The position numbers and the translations under genes were made by a program. A DNA stretch of 64,000 bases from VRUE01 sp963699225. GTDB lineage: Bacteria; Actinomycetota; Thermoleophilia; Solirubrobacterales; 70-9. Positions 37,282-47,560 of the stretch are shown one piece after another. The first letter of the stretch is position 1. Each line of letters opens with the position of its first letter. The stretch covers positions 1,922,001-1,986,000 of the forward strand of contig OY969423.1 of NCBI GenBank assembly GCA_963699225.1. The letters are read 5' to 3'. The notes below the pieces were generated by a model. That model was not told the origin of the DNA. It saw nothing but the letters and a program-made list of their open reading frames with translations, and ran no database searches.

Positions 37282-38796
37282 CTAGCGCAGCAGCTTGATG
37301 TCGCTGATCTCTACCTGGTAACCGCCGTATTGGTCGTTGGCTTCGGAGGCCTTGTTGAACCAGAGCAGGAAGTACTTGGCCGGGGAGGGGACGGTGAGGT
37401 CTATTTCCTCGGTTGAGCTGGCGTCGACGGCGATGCCGACCGGTTCGCCCCATTCGGAGAGGTCTTCCGGCGGCCCGGAGTCGGTGGCGAAGACCTGGGC
37501 GTCCCAGCCGGGGGTGGGGGTGCGCACGATCATCTTCGACGGCTTCGCGGAGGAGCTGGCGGTGACGTAGATGCCGACCCCCGGGTCGGGGCCGGTCTTG
37601 GTGCCGGCGAAGGTGTCGGATTCGTAGTGCTCGGTTTCCCAAGCGGTGCCGGTCGGGTCGCCGTCGACCGCCAGTTCGACCTTGCTGCCGACCTCGTGGC
37701 CATCGCCCTGCGGGTCGTAGTCGGTCGCGGAGCTGACCCCGATCGCGCTGCCCTTGCCCTTGTCGGCACCACCGCCCCCGATGTTGCCGTTCGAGATCAG
37801 CTGGACCGCCGCCAGCACCGCGGCGGCGATCAGCAGCACGACGACGATCGCGACCCAGCTGCGCCGCCCCGGACCCGGGAGCTTGCGCTTGGGTGGCGGC
37901 ACCGCGTCGAGAATGCTGGTCGCCTCGCCCGTGGTCGAGCCGGCCCGCGCAGCCTCGACCTCCAGCGCCGTCTCGAGGTCATCGATCATCTCGCCGACCT
38001 GCTGGTAGCGCTCGCCTGGGTCCTTGGCGGTGGCGCGCTCCACCACCAGCGCCACCGCGGCCGAGACCTCGGGCCGGCGCCGCTGCACGTCGGGCAGCTC
38101 CTCGTTGACGTGCTTCATCGCCACGCCGACCTGGCTGTCGGCGGCGAAGGGAACCTGGCCGACCAGCATCTCGTAGAGGACGACGCCGAGTGAGTAGATG
38201 TCGGTGCGGGGGTCGACTTTGCGGCCCATCGCCTGCTCGGGAGCGACGTAGTCGGTGGTGCCGAGCACGCGCCCCGTTGCGGTCATGCCGTCCTGCTCGA
38301 GCTGGCGCGAGATGCCGAAGTCAGTCAGTTTCGCTCGGCCCTCGGCGTCGATCAGGATGTTCTGCGGCTTGATGTCGCGGTGGACCATGTTGCGCGCGTG
38401 CGCCATCGAGAGGCCGCGGGCGATCTCGATCGCGTAGGCGATCGCCTCCTGCGGCACCAGCGCCCCGTCGCGGTTGATCCGCTGCTTCAGCGTTTCGCCC
38501 TCGACGTACTCGAAGACGATGTAGGGGTGGCCGCCGTCCTCGCCGGCGTCGATCACCGAGACCACGTTGGGGTGGGAGAGCTTGGCGACCGAGCGGGCCT
38601 CCTGGCGAAAGCGCTCGAGCTGGTCCGCCTGCTCGGACATCTCGCGGTGCATCACCTTCACCGCCACCTGGCGGTCGAGCGTCTGGTCGCGGGCCAGGTA
38701 GACCGTCGACATGCCGCCGCTGCCGAGCTTCGCCTCCAGCCGGTAACGGCCGGAAAGCACTGTTCCGATCATCGCGCTGCTGGGGCGGGCTTCCAT
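37282..38796 (-). CDS. Membrane Ser/Thr protein kinase with extracytoplasmic C-terminal domain, behind purM
   Basis: 504 residues. Kinase domain about 10-275: KLGSGGMSTVYLARD, VAVKVMHRE, HRDIKPQNILID, LTDFGISRQ and GTTDYVAPEQAMG are all intact. One membrane segment (WVAIVVVLLIAAAVLAAVQLI) near residue 330 is followed by about 150 extracytoplasmic residues without PASTA repeats. That part (AVDGDPTGTAWETEHYESDTF, YFLLWFNKASEANDQYGGYQVEISDI) resembles a discoidin/galactose-binding-like fold. Its ATG directly follows the purM stop (TGAATG), so it is translated with purM. Confidence 0.9.
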   Translation of the reverse strand: MEARPSSAMIGTVLSGRYRLEAKLGSGGMSTVYLARDQTLDRQVAVKVMHREMSEQADQLERFRQEARSVAKLSHPNVVSVIDAGEDGGHPYIVFEYVEGETLKQRINRDGALVPQEAIAYAIEIARGLSMAHARNMVHRDIKPQNILIDAEGRAKLTDFGISRQLEQDGMTATGRVLGTTDYVAPEQAMGRKVDPRTDIYSLGVVLYEMLVGQVPFAADSQVGVAMKHVNEELPDVQRRRPEVSAAVALVVERATAKDPGERYQQVGEMIDDLETALEVEAARAGSTTGEATSILDAVPPPKRKLPGPGRRSWVAIVVVLLIAAAVLAAVQLISNGNIGGGGADKGKGSAIGVSSATDYDPQGDGHEVGSKVELAVDGDPTGTAWETEHYESDTFAGTKTGPDPGVGIYVTASSSAKPSKMIVRTPTPGWDAQVFATDSGPPEDLSEWGEPVGIAVDASSTEEIDLTVPSPAKYFLLWFNKASEANDQYGGYQVEISDIKLLR

Positions 38797-39800
<1,004 letters not shown>

Positions 39801-39804
<4 letters not shown>

Positions 39805-41138
39805 GCGGACGATTCTTTCAGTCGCTCCGACAGATCGGGCAGCGGCTCGAAGACGTACTCCCGCCCGACGCGGCGCCGAGCCAAAAGGTCACGATCTGCG
39901 AGCCGGGAGAGGTCGCCACGAGCCGTCTCGTGCGTTACCCGGTGAAGCTCTGCATGGCTACCGAACGAGTAGCTTCGCTCGGGGTGTCGGAGTGCGTCTG
40001 AAAGGAGGGCCAGCTGCCGATGATTGAACCCATCTCCGCCGCGAATCAGCGCCTCGACTTCTTTGATTTCCATCGACTTGCGTTTCAAGTAGAGATGCAG
40101 CTCCTCGATCGCCCGCTCGATAACTCGTAGCTGGTGGATCAAGAAGTAGGTCGTGTCAGCCGCGTCGGTCTCCGTTTCAAGGAAGGCTCGTGCATATTTG
40201 GCTGGCGCCCCCCGCAAAATTCGGGAGATCGGCAGGTACTCGACAAGCCAGTAACCCCGCGCTCGCATCAACCAGAAGAAGAGGATCCGCGCGGTCCGAC
40301 CATTGCCATCCTCGAATGGATGGTCGTGAGCGAGCCAAAAATGCAGAAGAATGGCTCGCACCACGGGGTGCACGAAGCGCCGAGCCTCGTCGTTTTCATT
40401 GGCAAATTCGCACAGCAGTTCCATGCGCTTCGGAAGCTGGGCGGCCGCTGGTGGCTTGTGAATCGGCTGAAGCTGCTCGTCTCGATCGAATACCGCGACA
40501 CGCGGTTCATCTGGCCTCTGCAGGCGCCCTGCGGCCGCCGGATTGCGAAGGGTCCCATCGGTAACAATGCGATGCAGCTCCAGGATGGCATCCAGCGTCA
40601 GCGTCTCGCCCATCTCCTCGCGCATGAACTGCAATGCCCGATAGTTGTTGAAGATCATCCGCTCGCTCCGGTCTTTGGGCTCACGTCCTGTTCGCAGCAG
40701 GTCCTTTGCCACCACCTGGGACGTCGTTGCTCCCTCGAGTTGACTGGAGCGAATCGCCTCCTCCATCAGCGAGTTGACAAGGAATCGCTGTCCAGCCTGT
40801 CGGTCGGAAGTCACGACATCGTCCATCGCAACCTCACCGCTACAGCGCTGGTCGATGCGATGCAGGCTGCGCAGCACGGAATCGGGAAGGCCGTAACTGA
40901 AGCGAATACCGTTTGAGTCGGTTGCGTCCAGGACCCGCATGCTGGTGCTTCTTTCGAACTTGGTCTTCCACCACCACTCCTCGGCGCCGAGACCCTGAGG
41001 TGGTTTGAGGCGCCGCAGCTTGTCCCAGTGCAAGTACTCCTTCGTTCCACGAGGGTCTGGTGGAGCATTGAAAACCTCAATCAATCGAGACCCTTGAGGG
41101 GATATGGACGCTGTGTCGGGAGGCTGCGCCACGTGCAT
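39801..41138 (-). CDS. Fic family protein (AMP-transferase fold) with C-terminal winged helix
   Basis: About 445 residues from ATG at 41138. The Fic core is HPFEDGNGRTARILFFWLM, complete for catalysis, and an N-terminal inhibitory-type block SSQLEGATTS (S/TxxxE/N-like) lies before it near residue 140. The C-terminus (GFNHRQLALLSDALRHPERSYSFGSHAELHRVTHETARGDLSRL) looks like a winged helix. This domain order is found in self-regulating Fic proteins, often acquired horizontally. Base composition is visibly less GC-rich than purM or uppP. The stop overlaps the purM start. An AT-rich palindrome 19 bases upstream is a likely operator. Confidence 0.88.
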
Positions 41139-41156
41139 TAGCAACTCCAAATCTAT

Positions 41157-41178
41157 CCAAATTCTTCCAAGAATTTGG
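41157..41178. promoter_or_regulatory. Palindromic operator candidate upstream of fic
   Basis: CCAAATTCTT and AAGAATTTGG are perfect 10-bp reverse complements separated by CC. Two further ATCCAAAT copies flank it (41154-41161 and 41185-41192). The block is strongly AT-rich in a GC-rich chromosome and lies just before the fic start, overlapping the space after uppP. Probably bound by the winged-helix end of the Fic protein; this is inference. Confidence 0.6.
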
Positions 41179-41208
41179 AAGTGTATCCAAATCTCGGAAA
41201 TAGTTGGA

Positions 41209-42021
41209 TCAAAGGTGGCGCAGTCGAGTGAGCACCACTGCCGCCAAGCCAGCCCGATAAGCCGCATATGGCCACAACGCGCGATCGCGCTCGACCAGCT
41301 TGATCAGCCGCTGCGAGGCGAGGGTCGAGGCGAAGGAGGCGGCGATGCCGATCGCCACCGAGCGCCGCAGCTCGGGCGAGGCGCCGCGCCGGGCGAGGCG
41401 GGTGCCCTTGAGGGCCGTGGCGCCGACGATGATCGGCAGCGCGATCGTGCGCGAGAGCAGGTTCGCCTGATCGCGGGAGAAGCGCCGCCAGCGGGCCGCC
41501 GCCAGGGTGATGCCGTTGCGCGAGACGCCGGGAGCAAGGGCCGCCGCCTGGGCGACGCCGAGGGCGAGGCCGTCAACTGGGCCCGCCTCACCGCGGCCAC
41601 GTAGCTGCGGGCGGGTGTCAGCAACCAGCATCGCCGCCGCACCGGCAAGCAGGCCGTAGGCGGTCGCCCGCGGGCCACCGAGGTGCCGCTCGATCGGCCG
41701 CTCGAACTTGTAGCCGACCGCCGCCGCCGGCAGGAATGAGAGCGCCAGCACGACGGCGCCACGCAGGTCGAAGGCGCGCAGCTCCTCGGCGATCAGGCGC
41801 CGCTGGCCGACCAGTAGCGCCGCCGCCGCGCCGGTGTGCAGGGCGACCTCGAAGCTCTTGCGCACCTCGGGATCGATCGCCTCCCAGTCCCAGCCAGCCA
41901 GCCAGGGGACGAGGACGATGTGGGCAGAGCTGGAGACTGGCAGCAGCTCCGCCGGCCCTTGCACGAGGCCGAGCACGATCGCGCGCCCAGCTGGAATCCG
42001 TCCCTCCGTCGCGGCGCTCAA
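41209..42021 (-). CDS. uppP: Undecaprenyl-diphosphatase (UppP/BacA)
   Basis: Recycles undecaprenyl pyrophosphate to the carrier phosphate for wall and polysaccharide export; 270 residues, eight or so membrane segments. The active-site blocks are GLVQGPAELLPVSSSAH and LAPGVSRNGITLAAA. The first block has Q where most BacA proteins have E, and SSSAH instead of SSTGH, so it is a divergent member. Its start overlaps the dedA stop (ATGA). Location at the head of the polysaccharide locus fits carrier recycling. Confidence 0.88.
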   Translation of the reverse strand: MSAATEGRIPAGRAIVLGLVQGPAELLPVSSSAHIVLVPWLAGWDWEAIDPEVRKSFEVALHTGAAAALLVGQRRLIAEELRAFDLRGAVVLALSFLPAAAVGYKFERPIERHLGGPRATAYGLLAGAAAMLVADTRPQLRGRGEAGPVDGLALGVAQAAALAPGVSRNGITLAAARWRRFSRDQANLLSRTIALPIIVGATALKGTRLARRGASPELRRSVAIGIAASFASTLASQRLIKLVERDRALWPYAAYRAGLAAVVLTRLRHL

Positions 42022-42713
42022 GCGCCCGGCGAGCGAGCCGGCTCGGCCACGGGCGTCGGGTCCTCATCCTTCGGCGTACCGCCACCCCGCCGCCGCTTGA
42101 CCACCAAGTAGACGACTCCGACCACGATCGCCAGCAAGACCACGTAGTCGAGGTAGCCCAGCTTGTGGCGCCAGTCTTCCCAGTTCTCGCCGACCTTTTC
42201 GCCGACGATCGCAAGCGCCAATACCCAAGGGATGGAGCCGGCGAGGGTATAGACGGAGAAGCGCCAGAAAGGCATCTTCGCCACTCCCGCAGGAAGCGAG
42301 ATGAAGGTACGAACGATCGGCAGCATCCGCGAGAAGAAGACGGTGGCAGCCCCGTAGCGCTCGAACCAGCTGTCGGCCCAAGCCAGGTGCTTGGGGCTGA
42401 TGTGGATCAGCTTGTTCTTTTCGAGCAGGTCCAAGCGCCCGTAGTAGCCAACCGCATAAGCGATCCAAGAACCAACAAGGTTGCCGAGCACCCCGGCGAT
42501 GACGATCCCCACCAGGGTCAGTTCCCCCTTGGAGACGCTGAAGCCGGCAAAGAGCATGATCGCCTCACTGGGGATCGGGATGCAGGCCGACTCCAGGGTC
42601 ATCAACAGGAAGACGGCGATGACCCCGGCCGAGCCGATGAATTCGGTGGCCACATCGACGACCGGTTCGACGACCTTGTCGGAGAGGCTCGCGAGCAAGA
42701 GCAGGGCCAGCAT
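42018..42713 (-). CDS. DedA family membrane protein
   Basis: 231 residues from ATG at 42713; GTG at 42722 is an alternative. DedA blocks are ESACIPIPSEAIMLFAGF, GSWIAYAVGYYGR, FFSRMLPIVRTFISLPAGVAKMPF and GSIPWVLALAIVGEKVG. Recent work ties DedA proteins to undecaprenyl-phosphate or phospholipid flipping, which suits the coupling with uppP. A very long extension on the same frame upstream is antisense to the dehydratase gene and was not accepted. The C-terminal tail is basic then acidic and probably cytoplasmic. Confidence 0.9.
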   Translation of the reverse strand: MLALLLLASLSDKVVEPVVDVATEFIGSAGVIAVFLLMTLESACIPIPSEAIMLFAGFSVSKGELTLVGIVIAGVLGNLVGSWIAYAVGYYGRLDLLEKNKLIHISPKHLAWADSWFERYGAATVFFSRMLPIVRTFISLPAGVAKMPFWRFSVYTLAGSIPWVLALAIVGEKVGENWEDWRHKLGYLDYVVLLAIVVGVVYLVVKRRRGGGTPKDEDPTPVAEPARSPGA

Positions 42714-42767
42714 CAGCGCCACATCGTAGGGATAGAGCCGGGTAGAGGTAAACTCACTCCGCTCTCT

Positions 42768-44654
42768 ATGCGCCGGTTGAACCACCCCGTCTATCGCAAC
42801 CGGGTCCTCCAGGTCTGTGCCGACGGCGCCCTCGTCGCCCTCGCCTTTTACCTGGCGTTCCGGCTGCGCTTCCTCGATCAGAGCGACCTGCCGCACCGCT
42901 ACTGGATCCTCTTCGCTCAGTCGGTGGGCTTCGTCATCGCCCTCAAGCTGATCGTCTTCGCCGCCTTCGGCATGTACCAAAAGTGGTGGCGCTACGTCAG
43001 TGGTCGCGACTTCCTGCAGATCGTCCGCGCGGTCACCGTCGCCAGTGCGATTCTGGTGGTCGCCTTCACCGTGCTGCGGCCCTTCGCCCACAACCTGCCG
43101 CGCTCGGTCGCAGTGATGGACTTCCTGCTCACCCTGATGCTGATCACCGGCGCCCGCCTGGCGGTTCGCCTGATCGTCGAACGTCCCTCGCGCTCGGCTC
43201 GCGTCCCCAAGCGCGAGGTCCTGGTGATCGGCGCCGGCTCCGGCGGCCAGATGGTGGTGCGCGAGCTGCAGCTCAATCCCGAAATCGGCGTCACCGCGAT
43301 CGGCTTCGTCGACGACGACCCGCGCAAGCGCGGCATGCGCATGCTCGGGCTCAAGGTGCTCGGCTCGACCAAGCAGATCGACAAGATCCTCGACGAGACC
43401 CATCCCGACGAGGTGGTGATTGCGATTCCCTCCGCGCCGGGCACGCTGCGGGCCAAAGTCGTCGCCGCCTGCCGCGAGCGCGAGATCCGCGTACGCACGC
43501 TGCCGACCGTCTTCGAGCTGCTGCGCGGCGGCGTCCAGCTCAACAAGCAGCTGCGCGAGGTGCGGGTCGAGGACGTGCTCGGGCGCGACCCGATCGTGCG
43601 CGAGCTCGACCGCGTCGGCGCCTACCTGCGCGACCGCATCGTCCTCGTCACCGGCGCCGGCGGCTCGATCGGCTCCGAGCTCTGCCGTCAGATCGCTCAG
43701 GTCAAACCGCGGCTGCTGGTGATGCTCGACCACGCTGAGGACAACCTCTTCCAGATCGACCGCGAGATGGTCGAGGAGCGCCACTGCACCAATGTCGAGT
43801 CGGTGCTGGCCGACTGCAAGGAGCCGAGCCGGATGCTGGAGGTGATGCAGCGCTTCAAGCCCAGCATCGTCTTCCACGCCGCCGCCTACAAGCACGTGCC
43901 GCTGATGGAGGCCAACCCGCTCGAGGCGGTGCGCAACAACGCGATCGCAACCCGGATCACGGCTGAGACCGCGGCCGCCTCGGACGTCGAGCGCTTCGTC
44001 CTGATCTCGACCGACAAGGCGGTCAACCCGAAAACCGTGATGGGCGCCTCCAAGGCGATGGCCGAGTGGATCGTCGAGGCGGCCGGGCGCAAACATCCCG
44101 GCACCCGCTTCGCCAGCGTCCGCTTCGGCAACGTGCTCGCCTCCTCGGGCAGCGTCGTGCCGATCTTCCGCAGCCAGATCGAGCGCGGCGGACCGGTCAC
44201 GGTCACCCACCCCGAGATGACCCGCTACTTCATGACCATTCCCGAGGCGGTTCAGATGGTCATCCGCGCGGGCGACATCGGCGTCGGCAAGGGCGAGGTC
44301 TTCGTCCTCGACATGGGTGAGCCGGTGCGGATCGTCGACCTCGCCCGCAACATGATCCGACTGGCCGGCTACGAGCCGGAAACCGACATCGCGATCGAGT
44401 TCACCAAACCGCGGCCGGGGGAGAAGCTGCACGAGGAGCTCTTCGGCCTGGCCGAGAGCGGGCAGCCGACGGCGGCGCGGCGAATCCAGCGGGCCGTGCG
44501 CGAGGCGCCGCTCGATCCGGAGTGGATCGAGACGACGCTGAACTCGCTCGAGCACCTCGTGATGGCCGGGGACGAGGCTAATCTGGCCCAGCGTGTCGTC
44601 GAGATGATCACCGCTCCTGGCGGTGACGCGGCGGCAGTCGTCTACGACGAGTAG
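42768..44654 (+). CDS. UDP-sugar 4,6-dehydratase / epimerase, WbpM-like membrane form
   Basis: 628 residues from ATG at 42768. Four N-terminal membrane segments (about 1-140), a first Rossmann part with VLVIGAGSGGQMVVREL, then the catalytic SDR domain with LVTGAGGSIGSELCRQIA. TDKAVNPKTVMGASKAMAE carries the MxxxK variant of the usual YxxxK, the hallmark of the WbpM/CapD group. KPRPGEKLHEELF closes the domain. It makes the 4-keto-6-deoxy sugar precursor for surface glycans. Divergent from dedA with 54 bases between starts. Confidence 0.93.
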   Translation: MRRLNHPVYRNRVLQVCADGALVALAFYLAFRLRFLDQSDLPHRYWILFAQSVGFVIALKLIVFAAFGMYQKWWRYVSGRDFLQIVRAVTVASAILVVAFTVLRPFAHNLPRSVAVMDFLLTLMLITGARLAVRLIVERPSRSARVPKREVLVIGAGSGGQMVVRELQLNPEIGVTAIGFVDDDPRKRGMRMLGLKVLGSTKQIDKILDETHPDEVVIAIPSAPGTLRAKVVAACREREIRVRTLPTVFELLRGGVQLNKQLREVRVEDVLGRDPIVRELDRVGAYLRDRIVLVTGAGGSIGSELCRQIAQVKPRLLVMLDHAEDNLFQIDREMVEERHCTNVESVLADCKEPSRMLEVMQRFKPSIVFHAAAYKHVPLMEANPLEAVRNNAIATRITAETAAASDVERFVLISTDKAVNPKTVMGASKAMAEWIVEAAGRKHPGTRFASVRFGNVLASSGSVVPIFRSQIERGGPVTVTHPEMTRYFMTIPEAVQMVIRAGDIGVGKGEVFVLDMGEPVRIVDLARNMIRLAGYEPETDIAIEFTKPRPGEKLHEELFGLAESGQPTAARRIQRAVREAPLDPEWIETTLNSLEHLVMAGDEANLAQRVVEMITAPGGDAAAVVYDE

Positions 44655-44671
44655 CCTCTCGCAGCCACTCA

Positions 44672-45442
44672 GTGGAGTTGATCAAGGAAATCGGCGCCTT
44701 CGCAGGCCTGGCAGCGTTTCTGGGCCTCGCCGTTCTCGCCATGCTCGCCTTCTCCCAGGGGCGCGACCTTCGTCGCCTGCGCGAGTGGGCTGGCTCGGCG
44801 CCCGAGCGCGATACCGAGCGCAAGGAGTCGACCTCGGAAGCCGCCGCCAAGCGCGCCGAGGAGCTGCGCGCTCTGGAGGAAGCACGCACCAGCGAACGCG
44901 CGGCGCTCGACCAGCGCGAGGAGCGGCGAAAGCGCCGCGACGCGGGGCTGCCGGAACTGACCAGGCGCGAGCGCCTCGGCGAGGGTTTCTCCAACTTCGG
45001 CTCGCGCATCGCCGAGCCGCGCTACCTGGTTGGGATCTTCGTCGTCGTGCTGCTGATCGCTGCCGGCGCCGTCTACGTCGCCACCCAGGGCTCGGACTCC
45101 GCCGACGGCAAGGGCGGCAAGGGCAAGTCGGCGAAGGCGACCAAGCCGGGCGAAATCGAAGTGACGGTGCTGAACGGCACCGCGGTGCCCGGCCTCGCCG
45201 CCGAATACGGCGACAAAGTCGAGGGCAAGGGCTTCAAGCTCGGCGCGGTCACCAACAGCAGCACCAGCTTCGCCGAAAGCATGGTCATGTTCGAACGCGG
45301 TCACGCGCCCGAAGCGCGCAAGGTCGCCAAGGCGCTGGGCATCTCGCAGGTGAAGCTGATGAGCGCTGACATCGAATCGGTCTCCGGCGGCGCCTCGGTC
45401 TCGGTGATCGTCGGCGAGGACAATGCCGCGACCGAAGGCTGA
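44672..45442 (+). CDS. Membrane protein with LytR_C domain
   Basis: 256 residues from GTG at 44672. An N-terminal hydrophobic segment, a charged coiled-coil-like stretch (ESTSEAAAKRAEELRALEEAR), a second membrane segment (YLVGIFVVVLLIAAGAVYVA), and a C-terminal LytR_C domain beginning EVTVLNGTAVPGLAAEYGDKV. The catalytic LCP domain is absent, so it cannot itself ligate glycans to the wall; a scaffold or sensing role is possible. The extracytoplasmic half uses mainly GAA for glutamate, the cytoplasmic half GAG. Confidence 0.85.
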   Translation: MELIKEIGAFAGLAAFLGLAVLAMLAFSQGRDLRRLREWAGSAPERDTERKESTSEAAAKRAEELRALEEARTSERAALDQREERRKRRDAGLPELTRRERLGEGFSNFGSRIAEPRYLVGIFVVVLLIAAGAVYVATQGSDSADGKGGKGKSAKATKPGEIEVTVLNGTAVPGLAAEYGDKVEGKGFKLGAVTNSSTSFAESMVMFERGHAPEARKVAKALGISQVKLMSADIESVSGGASVSVIVGEDNAATEG

Positions 45443-45929
45443 GGCCTGGGCAGGCCTCGTCTTCGCCCTCCTCGTCCTCGCCACACTCGCCGCCTTTGCC
45501 TGGTCGCAGCGACTGAAGCGCGACCCGCTCGTGCTTGACCGCACCTCCTTCGTCGCCGTGCCGATCCTTCACCCGAAGCACCCGGTTCACGGTTTCACGC
45601 CTAACGGGGACTGTCGCTACGACAGGATGCGGATCCGCTTTCGAACCACCCAGTCCGACCACGGCACCGTCCAGGTGGTCAAGCCGGGCGGCAAGCTGAT
45701 CGTCACCCTCGACCGCGACACCTTCCTCAAGCGCTACCACTTCCACACCTACTACTGGGACGGTCGCACTCGCAATGACGGGATCGCACCCCCCGGTCGC
45801 TACAAGCTGCGAGTCAAGCTGCTCGGCCAAGAACGGGTGTTGGTGCCGCCGGGCACGATCAAGCTGCATCACGCGAAGCGGAATCCGGCCAAAGGGTGCA
45901 AGCAGGCGGCGTCCGGAGACAAGCCGTGA
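45423..45929 (+). CDS. Membrane-anchored protein with FlgD-Ig-like domain
   Basis: 168 residues overlapping the previous gene by 20 bases. One N-terminal membrane segment (GLVFALLVLATLAAFAW), then a single Ig-like fold: HGFTPNGDCRYDRMRIRFRT, YYWDGRTRNDGIAPPGRYKLRVKL. The WDGR..DG..PPGRY pattern is that of FlgD/CHU_C-type Ig domains. No enzyme motif is seen. It overlaps the ligase gene downstream (GTGA), so the three genes are translated together and probably act on exported glycan. Confidence 0.72.
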   Translation: MPRPKAEAWAGLVFALLVLATLAAFAWSQRLKRDPLVLDRTSFVAVPILHPKHPVHGFTPNGDCRYDRMRIRFRTTQSDHGTVQVVKPGGKLIVTLDRDTFLKRYHFHTYYWDGRTRNDGIAPPGRYKLRVKLLGQERVLVPPGTIKLHHAKRNPAKGCKQAASGDKP

Positions 45930-47560
45930 GCGACTTCTTCGCCGGGCTTGGCGTGTTGGTCGCAGCGGGTGGAGCGGCGGGCGCGATCCTGCTGCCGCCC
46001 GGACGCCTGCGCTCGCTGGCGATGCTCGTGGCGTTGGCCCTCTTCCCGGTCCTGATCCTCGGCGACCAGTGGCACTCCCACCAGATCGTCGACCTACGGC
46101 ACAGCAACGGCCGCTTGGTCGCACTTGGCCTGGTGGGCCTCGCGGTCACAGGTGCGCTCGCGTATGTCTTCAGGCGTTGGCCCTTGCTCCTGCCACTCGC
46201 CATCGTCGCTGCTCTTCCGTTCCGAGTGCCGCTCCACTCCGGCGGCGACACAGCGAACCTCCTTGTGCCGCTCTACCTGGTGATTGCTGGAGCCGTCCTG
46301 TCGATCACGCTCCGAGACTGGCGTGTAGGCCATCCGCTCCTGCCGGGGGGTGGCACCGTAGGGGGGCCCGCCCCTGAGGACGCTTTAGCGACCGGAAGGG
46401 GTGGGGGGTCCCCTGCGGTGACAGGACCCGCCGGCCCAGGCGCTTGGCTCCCGCGCCTTCTAGCCGCCGTGGTGCTCCTGTACGCCGTTCAGGTTCTGTA
46501 CTCCGAGGACTTCTCCAAGGGGCTGCAGAACACATGCTTTTTCTTCGTGCCGTTTAGTTTGGTCTACGGGCTGCTGCGAGATGTGACATGGGACCGGAGA
46601 CTGTTGACGCTAGCCCTATGGGTCGTTGGGATCGAGGCGGTCTGCTTCGTTCTGGTCGGCTCAGTGGAGTTCGTAACGAAGAGCTTGTTCTGGAACGACC
46701 AGGTGATCAGGTCGAATGAATTCCACACCTACTTCAGGGTCAACTCGGTCTTCTGGGACCCGAACATCTACGGGCGGTACCTGTCTCTCGTCGCAGTAGT
46801 CGCGATGAGCGCGTTGCTGTGGGCCCGAGAGCGACGAACGCTGGCGTTGCTCACCGCTCTCATTGCTGTCCTGTGGATAGGCCTGGTGCCCACGTTCTCC
46901 CAGTCGAGCTTCGCCGCACTCCTTGCTGGGCTGGTTGTTCTAGCCGCTCTGCGTTGGAGCCTGAAATGGACGGCAATAGCCGCAGTCGGCGGCGTCGTCC
47001 TGACGATGCTGATCGTCACCTTGGCGGGCAGCTTCAGCTTCGACCGGGTCAACATCGACACCAGCGGCCGCGCCAATCTGGTCTCCGGCGGCGTCCACCT
47101 CTTCACCCAGCGCCCCATCTACGGCTACGGCTCCGGCAGCTTCCCCAAGGCCTACCGCAGGCACGTCAAGACCCGCAAAGCCCCCGTCTCGGTCTCCCAC
47201 ACGGAGCCGATCACCGTCGCTGCTGAGCAAGGCTTCATCGGCCTGGCGCTCTACGCCGCCCTCGTCGTAACAGCCCTGTGGACGATGGCCAGCGGCCTGC
47301 GTCCCTCGCTGTCTCGTCTATCCGCTTCTCGCGCGGGTGGCGCTGTAGGGGGTGGTGGGTCCCCTGCAGTGACAGGACCCGCGCGCCAAGTGGCTCGCGT
47401 GGCAGTCCTGGCAACCTTTGTCGCCCTCCTAGTCCACACGATGGCCTACGCCGGCTTCTACGAGGACCCGATCACCTGGGTCCTCCTAGCCGCTGGCGCG
47501 TCGCTCGCGGCCGCGCAGCAACGTAGGGTCGAGCCGTGTCCGGATACCTCCGCCGCCTAG
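45926..47560 (+). CDS. O-antigen ligase/polymerase-like membrane protein (Wzy/WaaL family)
   Basis: 544 residues from GTG at 45926, about eleven membrane segments. The family region is RANLVSGGVHLFTQRPIYGYGSGSFP then HTEPITVAAEQGFIGLALYAAL, the Wzy_C periplasmic loop with conserved Arg and His. Two glycine-rich loops, about residues 140-169 and 470-489, share GGGSPAVTGPA and are encoded by two copies of one DNA repeat. They look like in-frame insertions. Residues about 190-350 use more AT-rich codons than the rest. The end overlaps the flippase start by 25 bases. Confidence 0.83.
   Translation: MSDFFAGLGVLVAAGGAAGAILLPPGRLRSLAMLVALALFPVLILGDQWHSHQIVDLRHSNGRLVALGLVGLAVTGALAYVFRRWPLLLPLAIVAALPFRVPLHSGGDTANLLVPLYLVIAGAVLSITLRDWRVGHPLLPGGGTVGGPAPEDALATGRGGGSPAVTGPAGPGAWLPRLLAAVVLLYAVQVLYSEDFSKGLQNTCFFFVPFSLVYGLLRDVTWDRRLLTLALWVVGIEAVCFVLVGSVEFVTKSLFWNDQVIRSNEFHTYFRVNSVFWDPNIYGRYLSLVAVVAMSALLWARERRTLALLTALIAVLWIGLVPTFSQSSFAALLAGLVVLAALRWSLKWTAIAAVGGVVLTMLIVTLAGSFSFDRVNIDTSGRANLVSGGVHLFTQRPIYGYGSGSFPKAYRRHVKTRKAPVSVSHTEPITVAAEQGFIGLALYAALVVTALWTMASGLRPSLSRLSASRAGGAVGGGGSPAVTGPARQVARVAVLATFVALLVHTMAYAGFYEDPITWVLLAAGASLAAAQQRRVEPCPDTSAA
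46347..46433. repeat. Intragenic repeat, copy 1, in ligase gene
   Basis: Starts GGGTGGCACCGTAGGGG and ends GTCCCCTGCGGTGACAGGAC. The end part can fold as a small hairpin (GGGTCC against GGACCC). It shares both ends with copy 2 at 47335-47393, but has about 30 extra bases in the middle. Length keeps the reading frame. Confidence 0.75.
47335..47393. repeat. Intragenic repeat, copy 2, in ligase gene
   Basis: Starts GGGTGGCGCTGTAGGGG and ends GTCCCCTGCAGTGACAGGAC, same orientation and same reading frame as copy 1 about 1 kb upstream. It encodes GGGGSPAVTGPA between two membrane segments. Confidence 0.75.

Noticed and set aside
41736..42767. Upstream extension of the dehydratase frame
   Set aside because: Antisense to uppP and dedA; the membrane-type N-terminus starts at ATG 42768.
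42714..44555. Upstream extension of dedA on the minus strand
   Set aside because: It is antisense to the WbpM-like dehydratase and lacks recognisable sequence; DedA homology starts at 42713.
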